A stretch of DNA of 64,000 bases. Origin: Anastatus disparis (Eukaryota; Arthropoda; Insecta; Hymenoptera; Eupelmidae). The translations under genes and the position numbers were made by a program. The first letter of the stretch is position 1. Every line of letters begins with the position of its first letter. Location of the stretch: contig JAFFSR010000239.1 in the NCBI GenBank assembly GCA_017163975.1, positions 310,001 to 374,000 on the forward strand, given 5' to 3'. Shown here in pieces: positions 52,201-61,500 of the stretch. Below the pieces are notes generated by a model. It was not told the origin of the DNA, searched no databases, and saw only the letters and a program-made list of their open reading frames with translations.

Positions 52201-52656
52201 AGAAACATGAATTCAAGTTAGTAAAATAAAATTTCAAAATTAAGAAAAAATTATTAAATTAGTATAATGTTTCTTTAATTAAATATATACATTTTATCAT
52301 GAATTATTACTGCATTTATAAGAAGGCAAATAAAATTAATTACATTATTAAAATTTTACAGCGCACCACCTCGCGAGGGTGCTTACATAAGCAGCCTATT
52401 TATGGAAGGTGCACGTTGGGATATTATAACAGGCACGATAGCCGATTCACACCTTAAAGATCTATTTCCTCAGATGCCTGTAGTTTACATAAAAGCCATA
52501 ACCCAGGATAAGCAGGATTTGCGTAATATGTACGAATGTCCAGTATATAGGACTCGTGGACGCGGACCTACTTATGTATGGACTTTTAATCTTAAGAGTA
52601 AAGAAAAACCAACTAAATGGACACTTGCTGGAGTCGCTATCCTCCTACAAACTTGA
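29496..52656 (+). CDS. Dhc93AB: Axonemal outer-arm beta-type dynein heavy chain (DNAH9/11/17 group)
   Basis: Motor subunit of the outer dynein arm, converting ATP hydrolysis into doublet sliding in cilia and sperm tails. I traced 68 coding exons that join in frame without a stop, 13608 nt or 4535 aa, slightly longer than human DNAH17. Exon coordinates are given in the part-by-part entries. Order: N-terminal tail (1-1446), linker (1447-1798), AAA1 with P-loop GPAGTGKT (1921-1928) and Walker [17 protein letters not shown]2 P-loop GFAGTGKS (2202), AAA3 GTAGTGKS (2527), AAA4 GVGGSGKQ (2874), stalk with microtubule-binding domain (3048-3417), AAA5, AAA6 and C-terminal domain ending [13 protein letters not shown]1 and C-terminal wording ([32 protein letters not shown]) is that of the DNAH9/11/17 group, not DNAH5/8 or inner-arm chains. 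All four P-loops are intact. The Drosophila Y-linked kl-5 is a paralog alternative. Confidence 0.93.
31301..31411. repeat. Short foldback repeat in Dhc93AB intron 5
   Basis: An inverted repeat of about 46-bp arms with a short loop. The left arm begins AGGGTATGTGTCCCACTTTC and the right arm, on the minus strand, begins AGGGCATGTGTCCCAGTTTC. Only a few mismatches separate them. The whole unit is about 110 bp, bounded by TAGGG and CCCTA. Confidence 0.75.
37356..39656 (+). other. Dhc93AB: Dhc93AB exons 23-28: linker region
   Basis: Exons: 37356-37601, 37683-37907, 38057-38258, 38317-38415, 39266-39333, 39440-39656. They encode the linker that swings across the AAA ring in the power stroke, with the family blocks CDCSGKVESWLN and [20 protein letters not shown]. 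Intron 26 (38416-39265) is almost wholly occupied by a foldback element. Confidence 0.88.
38473..39216. mobile_element. 744-bp near-perfect foldback element in Dhc93AB intron 26
   Basis: Two arms of about 365 bp (38473-38838 and 38850-39216) are reverse complements with only scattered mismatches, separated by a loop of roughly 10 bp of A-rich sequence. The termini are CACTGCCGCCGAGCTA on the left and its reverse complement TAGCTCGGCGGCAGTG on the right, each flanked by TA, which fits a TA target-site duplication as made by Tc1/mariner-type transposases. No open reading frame is shared with a known transposase, so it would be non-autonomous. Confidence 0.8.
39794..42815 (+). other. Dhc93AB: Dhc93AB exons 29-38: AAA1 and AAA2
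   Basis: Exons: 39794-39989, 40044-40314, 40401-40663, 40745-41055, 41140-41255, 41338-41549, 41658-41861, 41946-42017, 42145-42357, 42578-42815. AAA1 is the main ATPase site: P-loop GPAGTGKT is encoded at about 40213, Walker B CFDEFNRI in exon 31, and sensor-like [10 protein letters not shown] also in exon 31. AAA2 has P-loop GFAGTGKS (about 41389) and the [20 protein letters not shown] block. Confidence 0.93.
43003..45450 (+). other. Dhc93AB: Dhc93AB exons 39-47: AAA3 and AAA4
   Basis: Exons: 43003-43195, 43313-43490, 43606-43734, 43828-44047, 44115-44276, 44373-44519, 44679-44840, 44918-45154, 45229-45450. AAA3 carries GTAGTGKS (about 43090) and Walker [17 protein letters not shown]4 carries GVGGSGKQ (about 44778) and a FLMTDSQ-like segment ([13 protein letters not shown]). 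Confidence 0.92.
45601..47569 (+). other. Dhc93AB: Dhc93AB exons 48-53: stalk and microtubule-binding domain
   Basis: Exons: 45601-45852, 45937-46063, 46451-46584, 46671-46908, 47016-47203, 47400-47569. Antiparallel coiled coils CC1 (exons 48-50) and CC2 (exons 52-53) flank the globular microtubule-binding tip in exons 51-52. The donor at the end of exon 49 is part of a 23-bp tandem repeat. Confidence 0.9.
46061..46117 (+). repeat. 23-bp tandem repeat carrying the exon 49 splice donor
   Basis: Units TTGGTAAATATTAATATAAT plus ATA occur at 46061-46083 and 46084-46106, with a partial third from 46107. Each unit contains the donor GGTAAAT, so the exon 49 donor is present three times. Only the first donor keeps the frame open. 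Confidence 0.9.
47681..52656 (+). other. Dhc93AB: Dhc93AB exons 54-68: AAA5, AAA6 and C-terminal domain
   Basis: Exons: 47681-47901, 48015-48291, 48652-48927, 49019-49285, 49387-49525, 49639-49955, 50028-50160, 50254-50535, 50630-50836, 50911-51244, 51341-51516, 51610-51720, 51809-51982, 52068-52216, 52362-52656. Conserved blocks include [56 protein letters not shown] and [14 protein letters not shown] near the end. The TGA stop is at 52654-52656. A MITE-like palindrome sits in the intron before exon 56. Confidence 0.93.
48438..48602. mobile_element. MITE-like element in Dhc93AB intron 55
   Basis: The ends are inverted copies of each other: TTTATTCCTACCTCAATAGT on the left and, read on the minus strand, TTTATTCCTACTTCAACAGT on the right, about 165 bp apart. 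There is no coding capacity. Confidence 0.55.
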
Positions 52657-53050
52657 ACAGTGGATCTAATGTTTCTAGATTTTATTTTTCCTGTTTTTGA
52701 AAAATTTTGTCTTTACTGTGTAGTACGCGTCTATTATATTGTCTGTCGTTTAAAATTAAATTTCGATTCCTAACAAATATTTTTTAAAATCTTTTTAGTG
52801 CAAAATTCTTAGATTTTAGTTTTTTAATTATTATAAGATAAATAACAAGTATTTAAAAATCACATATTTGATATAAAATATTTCAAGATTTTAAAATCTT
52901 GTTGGAGGAAATTTGATTGATAAATACGTAAGTACGTAGATATATAATTAAATATTTTTCTGTAATTTTTATATTACTGTAAAGAATAAAAATAAAATTA
53001 AAATCAGAAAAAATTTCTTATGAAAGAAAAAATGTAAAAAAAAAATATCA
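52657..53050 (+). other. Dhc93AB 3' region
   Basis: AT-rich 3' untranslated and flanking DNA, with AATAAA-type signals near 52985-52995. No gene seen. Confidence 0.6.
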
Positions 53051-53122
53051 AGGTCCCACCGAGATTTGAACTCGGATCGCTGGATTCAGAGTCCAGAGTG
53101 CTAACCATTACACCATGGGACC
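53051..53122 (-). tRNA. tRNA-Gln (anticodon CTG)
   Basis: The 72-nt minus-strand sequence starts GGTCCCATGGTGTAATGG and folds as a full cloverleaf. The acceptor stem pairs GGTCCCA with TGGGACC, the A box is TGGTGTAATGGTTAGCAC, the anticodon stem-loop is CTGGA-CTCTGAA-TCCAG, and the T arm has GTTCAAATC. There is no intron. The discriminator base is T. The minus-strand flank is an A/T-rich run with T stretches suitable for Pol III termination. Confidence 0.95.
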
Positions 53123-54226
53123 TCGATGCGCGAGAAACTTAAATCACATCAAAAGCTGCGTATTGATTAAAAAAAGAAAAGCATATTAACATAATCACTA
53201 ATTAAAATTTATTTTTAATGGAAAATATAATATTTATAAAGATTTGGTAATAAAAGAATCAATAAACTATTAAATATTTTAAAAGTTTATTTACATAAAA
53301 TACTTCTAGCATACAATCTGAAAGACATAAAAATTGTAAAATCAATACTTACAGTATAGAAACAAGAAAGGTGTATTTTGGAAAATTCCAAAACTTTTTT
53401 TTGTACAATCAAAAAATGTTTTATCTTTTGAATGAATAGTAATAATAATAATAATAATAAAAATAATAATAAATATTATTATTCATTTGATTAGTTAGTT
53501 TACACTAATTTATATATATTTTAATAAAAATAAAATTAATAATCTTACAACCTTAAAATCTTTTTAGATATATAACTTATAATTATTGTAACATATAAAC
53601 AAGCGATTCGACATTATCGTTGCCTTATAAATAAATTTAATAATTTTATGTGTACTTGCTTTTTTCAAGTCAAGTTTTCTAAAAGCTTTATATTGTTTCT
53701 TTTGTTCATAATTGAAAATGATTTTTTTTATTTTACTTCTTTACAATGTCACTATCTTTTTTGCACATTAAAATTTACAAATTTTTCACTTTTTTGTTAC
53801 TAAAGGACTTTGCACAATAACAAAAGTTTAATACTTGCTTTGGAATAATAGTCAACATTTTTGACTTTTATAACTCTATAAGATGGACTGCTGCAAGAAA
53901 TTCTTATGACTTATAATTACAAATATTTGCTTTTTTCATATACTCGAAGTTATTTTACCAGAAAGAAAAATATATGTGTAATATTTATTCTTAAAAATTG
54001 ACAAAAGCTCCAAGCATAATTGCGGTATGAAGATTATATCAATTTTCAAAGTTTTATGTGCGATTTTTTCTTAATTTATATAAATCACAAAAATTCTATA
54101 AACCTTCGAGCACTGCAGCATATGTGAATTACGATTTACTTTTCACATGATTCTTATTTTTGTATTTTACCTTGAAAAATTTTCATTTTCTAGAAAAAAG
54201 AATCCTCTTTGATATTTTAATGTTGC
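53123..54226 (-). other. Ndfip: Probable Ndfip 3' untranslated region and flank
   Basis: About 1.1 kb of AT-rich sequence without a coding region. An ATA/AAT trinucleotide repeat lies at about 53436-53475. It probably contains the Ndfip 3' untranslated region, though how far that extends is unknown. Confidence 0.5.
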
Positions 54227-56440
54227 TCAATAATAGAAAAGTAGACGCTCTTGAGCACTACCAGACAAAAGTCGCCATCCTCGCTTAATATTCAAATACT
54301 GAATAATAGCGCGAACGCAGATTAATAAACCTATAAAGAATGCAAAATATATATTAGTTTTGCTTAATGAAATAATAAATACGATGAGAAACCTTTATTT
54401 TTTATTTATTATACATGTAAATTACTACAGAATTAAGGAAAGAATATAAAAAAGAATCAAAATTTACCAAAAGCCATAATTAACCACCATAGCCAAGAAT
54501 TTTCTCTGGAAGCTAGATCAGTCGAATGCTTAACAATCAAAGTCCATTTAGTTAAGGAAAGGCCAAAGCCAGAAAGTGCTCCATATCGAGAAGCGATTGT
54601 ATGACAGAAACACATCAGCAGTAGAAAACCAATCCAGTTAAATAAGAATGCAACTGAAATATTTTTAGAATTTTTATCAATTTTTTTGGTAATATATTTT
54701 TTTTTAAATCATAAAGTGTTTTCATTTTTTATACCTAAAAAAGCTGTAAAGAACATAAAATCTGTGCCTAACATTCGACTTTCTGGATCACCTTCAACTC
54801 CATCTGTATCTATAGCCAATATTGTTAATGGTTGCTGTGGTGCTCTTACACCACCAGGCTGTACATATAAAAATATTAAATTAATACTATAGTTTTATTA
54901 AATATTTAAATAAAGACTTAAGAAAATAAAGCTTACTAAATGTATCTGTGGAAGAGTTTGTGGTATCGTTTCTCCTTGAAGTGTTTTCTCACGTTGCACT
55001 TCCTCATAGCTTGGTAATTTTGTGGCAACTTCGTAAGGTGGTGGAGCAGAAAAATCTGGTTTTGGAGGAGGTATTTCCTCACATCCCTTTAAATATTATT
55101 AATTAATCATGATTAATTAAAATCAATTTATCATTTTTAATGGCTTAATTTTTAAATAATCTCTTTCTTAATTTCAATAGGATTACTTACAGCTAAGGGA
55201 GGTAGAACCACTATAGTTTGAACCCCTGAAGTCATTGGTGATTGTTGTGTAGTTGTTTCTTCAGTATTTATGCCCATATTGTGAATTTGTTGATTGTCCC
55301 CAGAATATGCTGAATGAGCAGCTGGTGCACTTGCTTCACCTTCGGATGTTGCTTGCTGTTGTTGCGGTAACTATTAATAAATTATATTTTATGAATATAA
55401 CTACAGTTAAATTAGTACGAAATAAATAAGATAAAGATAATATTATTTAATATTTAATTATTTGATAATAATACTTATTTTGAATATAATATAAAATGTT
55501 AGTGCACCAATTTATAGCTTTTAATTTTTAACCTTTATTTTATAAATATTAAAATAAATTCATTATTAAAAATAATTAAATTGGGATTAAATAATTTTAA
55601 TTTTAAGATAGACTGCAATAGCGTCACCAAAGAAAATAATTAAAAGTAGTGAATTAAACGAACTTTAATTAATACCAAGCTGAAAACAGTATTAGATAAC
55701 ATTGAAAAATTACAAGAAGTACATAAGTAATAAAAAATGGAATGTGAGAGCTAGCTCAAACCATTTTTTTATAATTTACATACTGTGTATAAATATGCTG
55801 AAATGATTTTTCAATATTTAATTGTAATCTAAAACAAGTAAAAATTAAAATTATTGATTTTTGTTCTTATAAAATAAAAATCTATGTCGCTATAAGAATC
55901 AACAAGTAATTCACATAAATTACTATAGTTGATGCAACATTGTTAAGCTTAAAAATTAGCTTTGTATTCCCAAATTTCATGAAATAAAATAAAACATTCG
56001 ATATCTGACATATACTGATAAAAGCATCAAACATAAACTGTCAATGATTTTTTTAACTCCAATCTATAAACAAAAATTGATTGCCACTTAAACACATGGA
56101 ATATATCATTATCATTGAAAAATCACTTTGGCACACTAACAATATATTAGCATTAAATTCACTGGTTAACAACTTTCCAAAAAAACCAGACAGAGTAAAT
56201 CCAAGTTAGAGAGAAAATGTCCACTGAAGCGGTACCAAATAGACGATATCATAGAGTATGAGAACCAACTGACCCAAGTACATATAACATTAATGTACGT
56301 TTAACAAGTACCTAAGTATACATGTGATTAACGAACAAATTGTTACGCGTGTGACGTAAAAATTGTCGAATTAACCAAATGATTTGAAAAAAAAATGAAA
56401 GTACCATATTGTCGGTGATGCGAACGTCGCCAAATCTCAT
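54227..56440 (-). CDS. Ndfip: NEDD4 family-interacting protein
   Basis: Adaptor that recruits and activates NEDD4-type HECT ubiquitin ligases at Golgi/endosomal membranes. Six coding exons in transcript order: 56440-56405, 55370-55191, 55086-54937, 54858-54735, 54653-54468, 54330-54227, joining in frame to 259 aa. The cytosolic N-terminus is Gln/Thr-rich and carries the WW-binding PY motifs PPPY (87-90) and LPSY (96-99). Three hydrophobic segments follow: one from the end of exon 4 into exon 5 (TDFMFFTAFLVAFLFNWIGF), one around YGALSGFGLSLTKWTLIV, and one starting WLWWLIMAFG. A short basic C-terminal tail ends LLFYY. The start is the ATG of a short first coding exon whose donor (GTACTT) is fair; it is the least certain part. 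It is head-to-head with Glyr1 and converges on Dhc93AB across the tRNA gene. Confidence 0.9.
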
Positions 56441-58547
56441 CACAATTTGAGGGAAAGAGTTAAATTTTCCTTGTTAATCGTGATGGTCTCCTTAAATTAC
56501 TTAACTAACTGATTATTATGTTCTCTTGAAACGTAGTTACCAAACTACGATGGCGGTGATATTTATGTGTATATTTATTTTTTTTCTTTATTTTTTGCTC
56601 GTCGAATACTCAGACGAGCAAAATCGTCGACGCCTTTTATGTAGGTAAACTTCTCTTTTAACAATGCGGTTATGCTATTTCTCACTCTACAAAATTGCAT
56701 GAAATTAAATACCTATAGGTATCGCGTATTATTCACTATCGTAAATTCTTGCTACTTGCTCTCTTGCTGTACTTATGTATATATACGTATCTCTTTCTCT
56801 CTTGCACCCACTAATATTTACAATGTACGAGAAAGAGCGAAAGGAAAAATACACCGATTTGTTACAATCGATGGACTGATGATTTCGTCTTTGTGTGTGT
56901 AAGCCCGCATGAGTGCGCTGCTTTTAATAATGTCTCTAACTTCGTCGCACAAACGTTAATCTAACCAGATTTTTCTCCCCTCTCTCTCTTTCTATACTCC
57001 ACTATGCGTCTAATGTTTGACTGTTTCTTAACATGTTATTCATCATCAGGAATTTCTGAGTGCAGTTGAAGAAAGATGGTTGTTGAAATGATACAAAAGT
57101 GAGTGAGAGAGAGAAGGAGAGAGAAATTCGTGACTGTCACATTACGAATGCTCCGCAATCTTTGCTTTTATTTATTTTTACGAAATTAGAAGATATATTT
57201 TTTTCTCTCCAATTTTTAATTTTATTAAATTATTATGCTATTACACACAATTATTATCTAAATCAATAAAATATAAGATGACAATAAAATTTAATAAGTA
57301 AAATAGAAATATTGTTGCTCTATCTTATCTTTCGTATATCTTTTCAATTCATAAATACTCGTTATACTGTAGTCCTATCTTTAATGTATTTTAATGGCCT
57401 TATGCATTGAAACATATGATAAAATAATTTAAGTGAAGTAACTTTAAATAAATCTATGAAAGAATAAAATATTTGGTTATCTATTATTATGAATAATATT
57501 ATTTAAATAAAAACGTCTACTTTAAATGTATTCAAATTTCAGGAAGAAACTTTTACTCATAAGCCACAAGTAATACCAATTGGAGTTCAGAAAACAGCTT
57601 AATTGCTCAAGCCCGTTCTTTCATTGGCCAACATATGCAACCATATTAGTGTGTTAACCTCTTAGAACCGGAAATATAACTCAAATAATTTAATAATAAA
57701 TACTTAGTAATTGAAAAAATTAATAAAAAATATTGCAAATATTATTTAAAAAATACAAATTTAATTAATATATGGTTAAGATTTTGAATAACGAAAGATT
57801 TCATTTTAAAAATTGATGATACGGGTTTAAGCAGATTTCACAACAGCATGTAGTAATGGGTATATTTATTTTAAAAGAATTTGAACATATGATGTATGTT
57901 TGTAATCATAATTTGTAAATATCGTTATATTTAATTAATATTTTGTGTAGTGAAGAAATGTTTGTATTTGAAATATACATAACCTAAAAATACTATGATT
58001 AGAAATGCGAGAAAAATTTGTATAATAATGTTAAATCAAAATATATGATGTGAAAATTATAATAACACAATAAATATATTATTTGATTAGGCTTATAATT
58101 ATAATTCTTTTATAGATTCGTATAATAATTAGACTAACCAAAGTCACTTCATATATATAAAAAAATTAAACAAAGCAAAACGACGAAAGAACTTTTTAAG
58201 TATTTTAATTTAAGCAATAAATAAAAATTTCAATGTCATTGAAGTAAAGAAGTAATAAAACATACCAGTTGTGAATATTCCCTAAACTTGACTTCACAAC
58301 ATTCTGAGCGTGTCTCACGTAGTTTTAATAGTTACTTATTCCATCAGTGTAGTTGAAGCAAAGGACGCGCGGCGCGTGGCTCTCTCATATTGTGATTGTC
58401 GTACTCGGTAGCGGTACTGACTACTTTACTGCTGTGCTGATGCTTCAGTTGCTCGCCGATCGCCAACCGTATCAGAGCACGCGTTGTTTATATTATCGAA
58501 GTATCGCTGTTCTGAATTTGAATTCCCTTCACATATAATTCTAAACT
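56441..58547. promoter_or_regulatory. Divergent promoter region between Ndfip and Glyr1
   Basis: About 2.1 kb. CT- and GA-rich runs (for example 56786-56800 and 57102-57124) suggest GAGA-type sites. An arthropod initiator-like TCAGT occurs at 58344-58348, in a GC-richer stretch, and is a likely Glyr1 start. A splice-acceptor-like site at about 57542 precedes a 19-codon open stretch, but no upstream coding frame joins it. Confidence 0.45.
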
Positions 58548-61500
58548 ATGTCTACGGAACCAAATTTCAAACTTGGTGATTTAGTATGGTGTGTATTTTC
58601 ATTTAAAATATATTTTAAAAATATTTTTAATACATAGTCTTGGTGTGTGCGAGATATGATGATGGAAGTAAATGAAGGGGAGTCGCACCCGCCGAGGCGG
58701 TAAACATAACCTACGCTTGAAATTTTCAAACTGACGCTTTTTCTGTCTCTTTCTCTCTCTCTGTTGCAGGGCGAAGATGAAGGGATTTTCACCGTGGCCC
58801 GGTCGAGTAAGTAGTCTCACTGATTGTATTTATTTTTAATTGAACTTTTTTGTTTTTAATTTTCCTGACTAATTTATTATTTATTTTTTGCAAATATCGT
58901 TATTTATTTCGTAATTGAATTGGATTCTTATTTTAAGCGAGTTTTGTATAGTGCAGCTTTTAAAATTTTACCGGTGCAACAGAAAGTTGTGTTTTTGTTT
59001 TGATGACCGATGCGTTTGGAGTTCTATTATTATACTTCACAGTGTTTTTTCAATTATTATAAATGACTGCAACATTTAATTATTAAATAATTAAATGTTG
59101 ATCTTATTTTGTTTATGAATGAGAAAAATAATGAATTTATTTTCTTTAGTATTTTATCAGTGCTTTGATAGAAAATGATGATAAAGAATAGATGATATTC
59201 CAGGATAATGTTTATAGAAAAATGTCAAAAATTCTAAAAATTATTACAGCTGTTAACACCGGTATCATTTCGGTTCCGCATGCGTTCTATTTCTCCCGCC
59301 ACACCCGCTCTAAATTCAAATTGGCGCGCAGATATCCGGAACATTATAACCTTAATTCAAATGCACTTAACCCCCTTCTAAAAATGTAAAATTTTAGTTT
59401 TTATAAGAGACCTCTTTTTTTTTAAACTATTAAAAATTAAAATATAGATCTTTTAAAAAAAAAAGATGTCAAATATGTGTCAACAATATGTCAAGTATGA
59501 TACTCACTTGCATTGACATTTAAATATTTTGTTTACCTACCATAGTTTACTTTTAAAATTCTGTTTATTTTATTCAATTTTATATAGTGAAGTAGAATAC
59601 CCATTTACATAAAACTTTGTGTGCTATTAAATATATTTATATGCTTTCTTATACAAATAATAATTTTTTATAACATTCAGTAACATATAAAATATAATCA
59701 TTTTAATTTTATAACTTAAAGCTATCAGCTTATGAAAAATGCGTTAATGTATTTGGTTGTTTAATAAAATTATTTAAAAATTTAATTTATTAAAATTGCT
59801 TCATTATTTTTATTTCAAATACCCATAGTCAAAAGTTCGAAATAAATTTTATTTTTGTATTATTTATGGTGCTAATTTATGATCATAGAAACATTTCAAA
59901 TATTTATATAGACATTAAAATTAATTAAAAAAATATTTTTCATTTAGTTTATAGCTATGTATAATTTTAACTTTTTGGTTTCATACACTTTATTTTGTTT
60001 ATGCAAAAGTAATTTATGATACATGTAATATTGTTTAAATATTATTTTTATTTTTTATAACTTGTATTATTTCTAAACATTTTTCATTTTAATTGGATTA
60101 TTTATTGAATGACTTATATTGTGTTTATGATCTATAATGTTTTGTTTTAGAAAAATTGAATATTATCAAAATTTTAATATTTAATATTAAATTTAAAGGT
60201 GTCAAATCCTTCGAAGGAAATGAAAAGACCAGCAAATCCAAAAAAAGGACCTATTCACTGCATATTTTTCTTTGGATCTAATAATTAGTAAGTTGCACTT
60301 ATTTAAAGTGAATTTTAAATTTAAAATTAAATGTATTATTTAATAACTTAAAATGATATTAAATACAATACTCAATATTGAATATTTTTCTCTTTAGCGG
60401 TTGGATCGATGAATCAAATATCAAACCATATCAAGAACATAAACAAACGTGCATAAAACTGTGCAAAACTGCAGGCTTCAAAGATGCATGTGATGCAATT
60501 GAAGATTTTATTGCCAAAGGGGAGGTAAGATGATTATATTTTAGAGTGTTTTATTTTTCAAAAGTATTTTTTTTAACAGCTGACAATTACTTTACCATAT
60601 ATATTTTGTAGGTGTTTGAAGATGGATCCGGTCCAGATTCTTTATTTGACAAACTGAAAGAAGACAGCTTGAATATCTCAGTTGAGAAAAAAACTCCAAA
60701 GATCAAACCAAAAAAAGTAAGTTCCGTTTGTAATAAACACCTAGACCAAAAAGTGTCTGACATCAAGTTGTGTGCTTCAAAATACTGTGAAGGATATTAA
60801 CTATAATTTATATTATTAAGTAGTGTCATGAAAATAAAATACAGAAAATGTGATTTCTATTTCTTATTATTTTATGTAAATAAATTCATTAACAGTGTAT
60901 TCAAAATAGTGAAAAACATACTTTTGTAGATTTGTAATTGCACTCTTATTAATGTTTTTAGAAAAATTAATTTTTCTATCATTACTTTTAATACAGCACA
61001 AATAAAATATTTTTGTTTATTTTAGTTAAAAACATACGTGACTTTGCAGGAAACACCTAAAATAAAGAGACAAAGTAGTGGAAGTAGTAGTAGTGAACGT
61101 CGTCCAGCTAAAAAGCAAAGGACAGACTCAAATGCAAGTAGTAATAATCGACTCGGAAGTTTAAGCCCCACCAATATAAATCATTCTACACCATTAAGAA
61201 AAAGCGGTTCCCTTTTGGATCGGCCCGCCAATATTGCTAGACCTGTGAGTATTACATTCAGTTGCAATTAGTTTAATTATTCAAATTCATTTTAAGTTAT
61301 AAAAATGATTTGTGAAAATATTGATTTATCTTTGTTATGTATTAGATAATTTATAATTCTATAAAATTTATTAAACATAAATCTTTTGATCGATTAAATT
61401 GTAATATAAATGATCATTTGAAAAGGGATAATAAAAGTAATGTAATTATCTTTATTTATTAATTGTTCAATGATTTTCTCTTTCTAGAATTTTAATTAAA

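Noticed and set aside
57056..57604. Possible two-exon small gene: ATG at 57076, donor GTGAGT, acceptor at 57542
   Set aside because: The only frame that joins gives a 16-residue peptide, and the attractive 19-codon open stretch after the acceptor has no start in the matching phase. A noncoding transcript remains possible but unsupported.
59192..59389. 65-codon open frame in Glyr1 intron 2 as an extra exon
   Set aside because: Exons 2 and 3 join directly within the PWWP domain, so an insertion here would break it. It is kept only as a GC-rich pocket.
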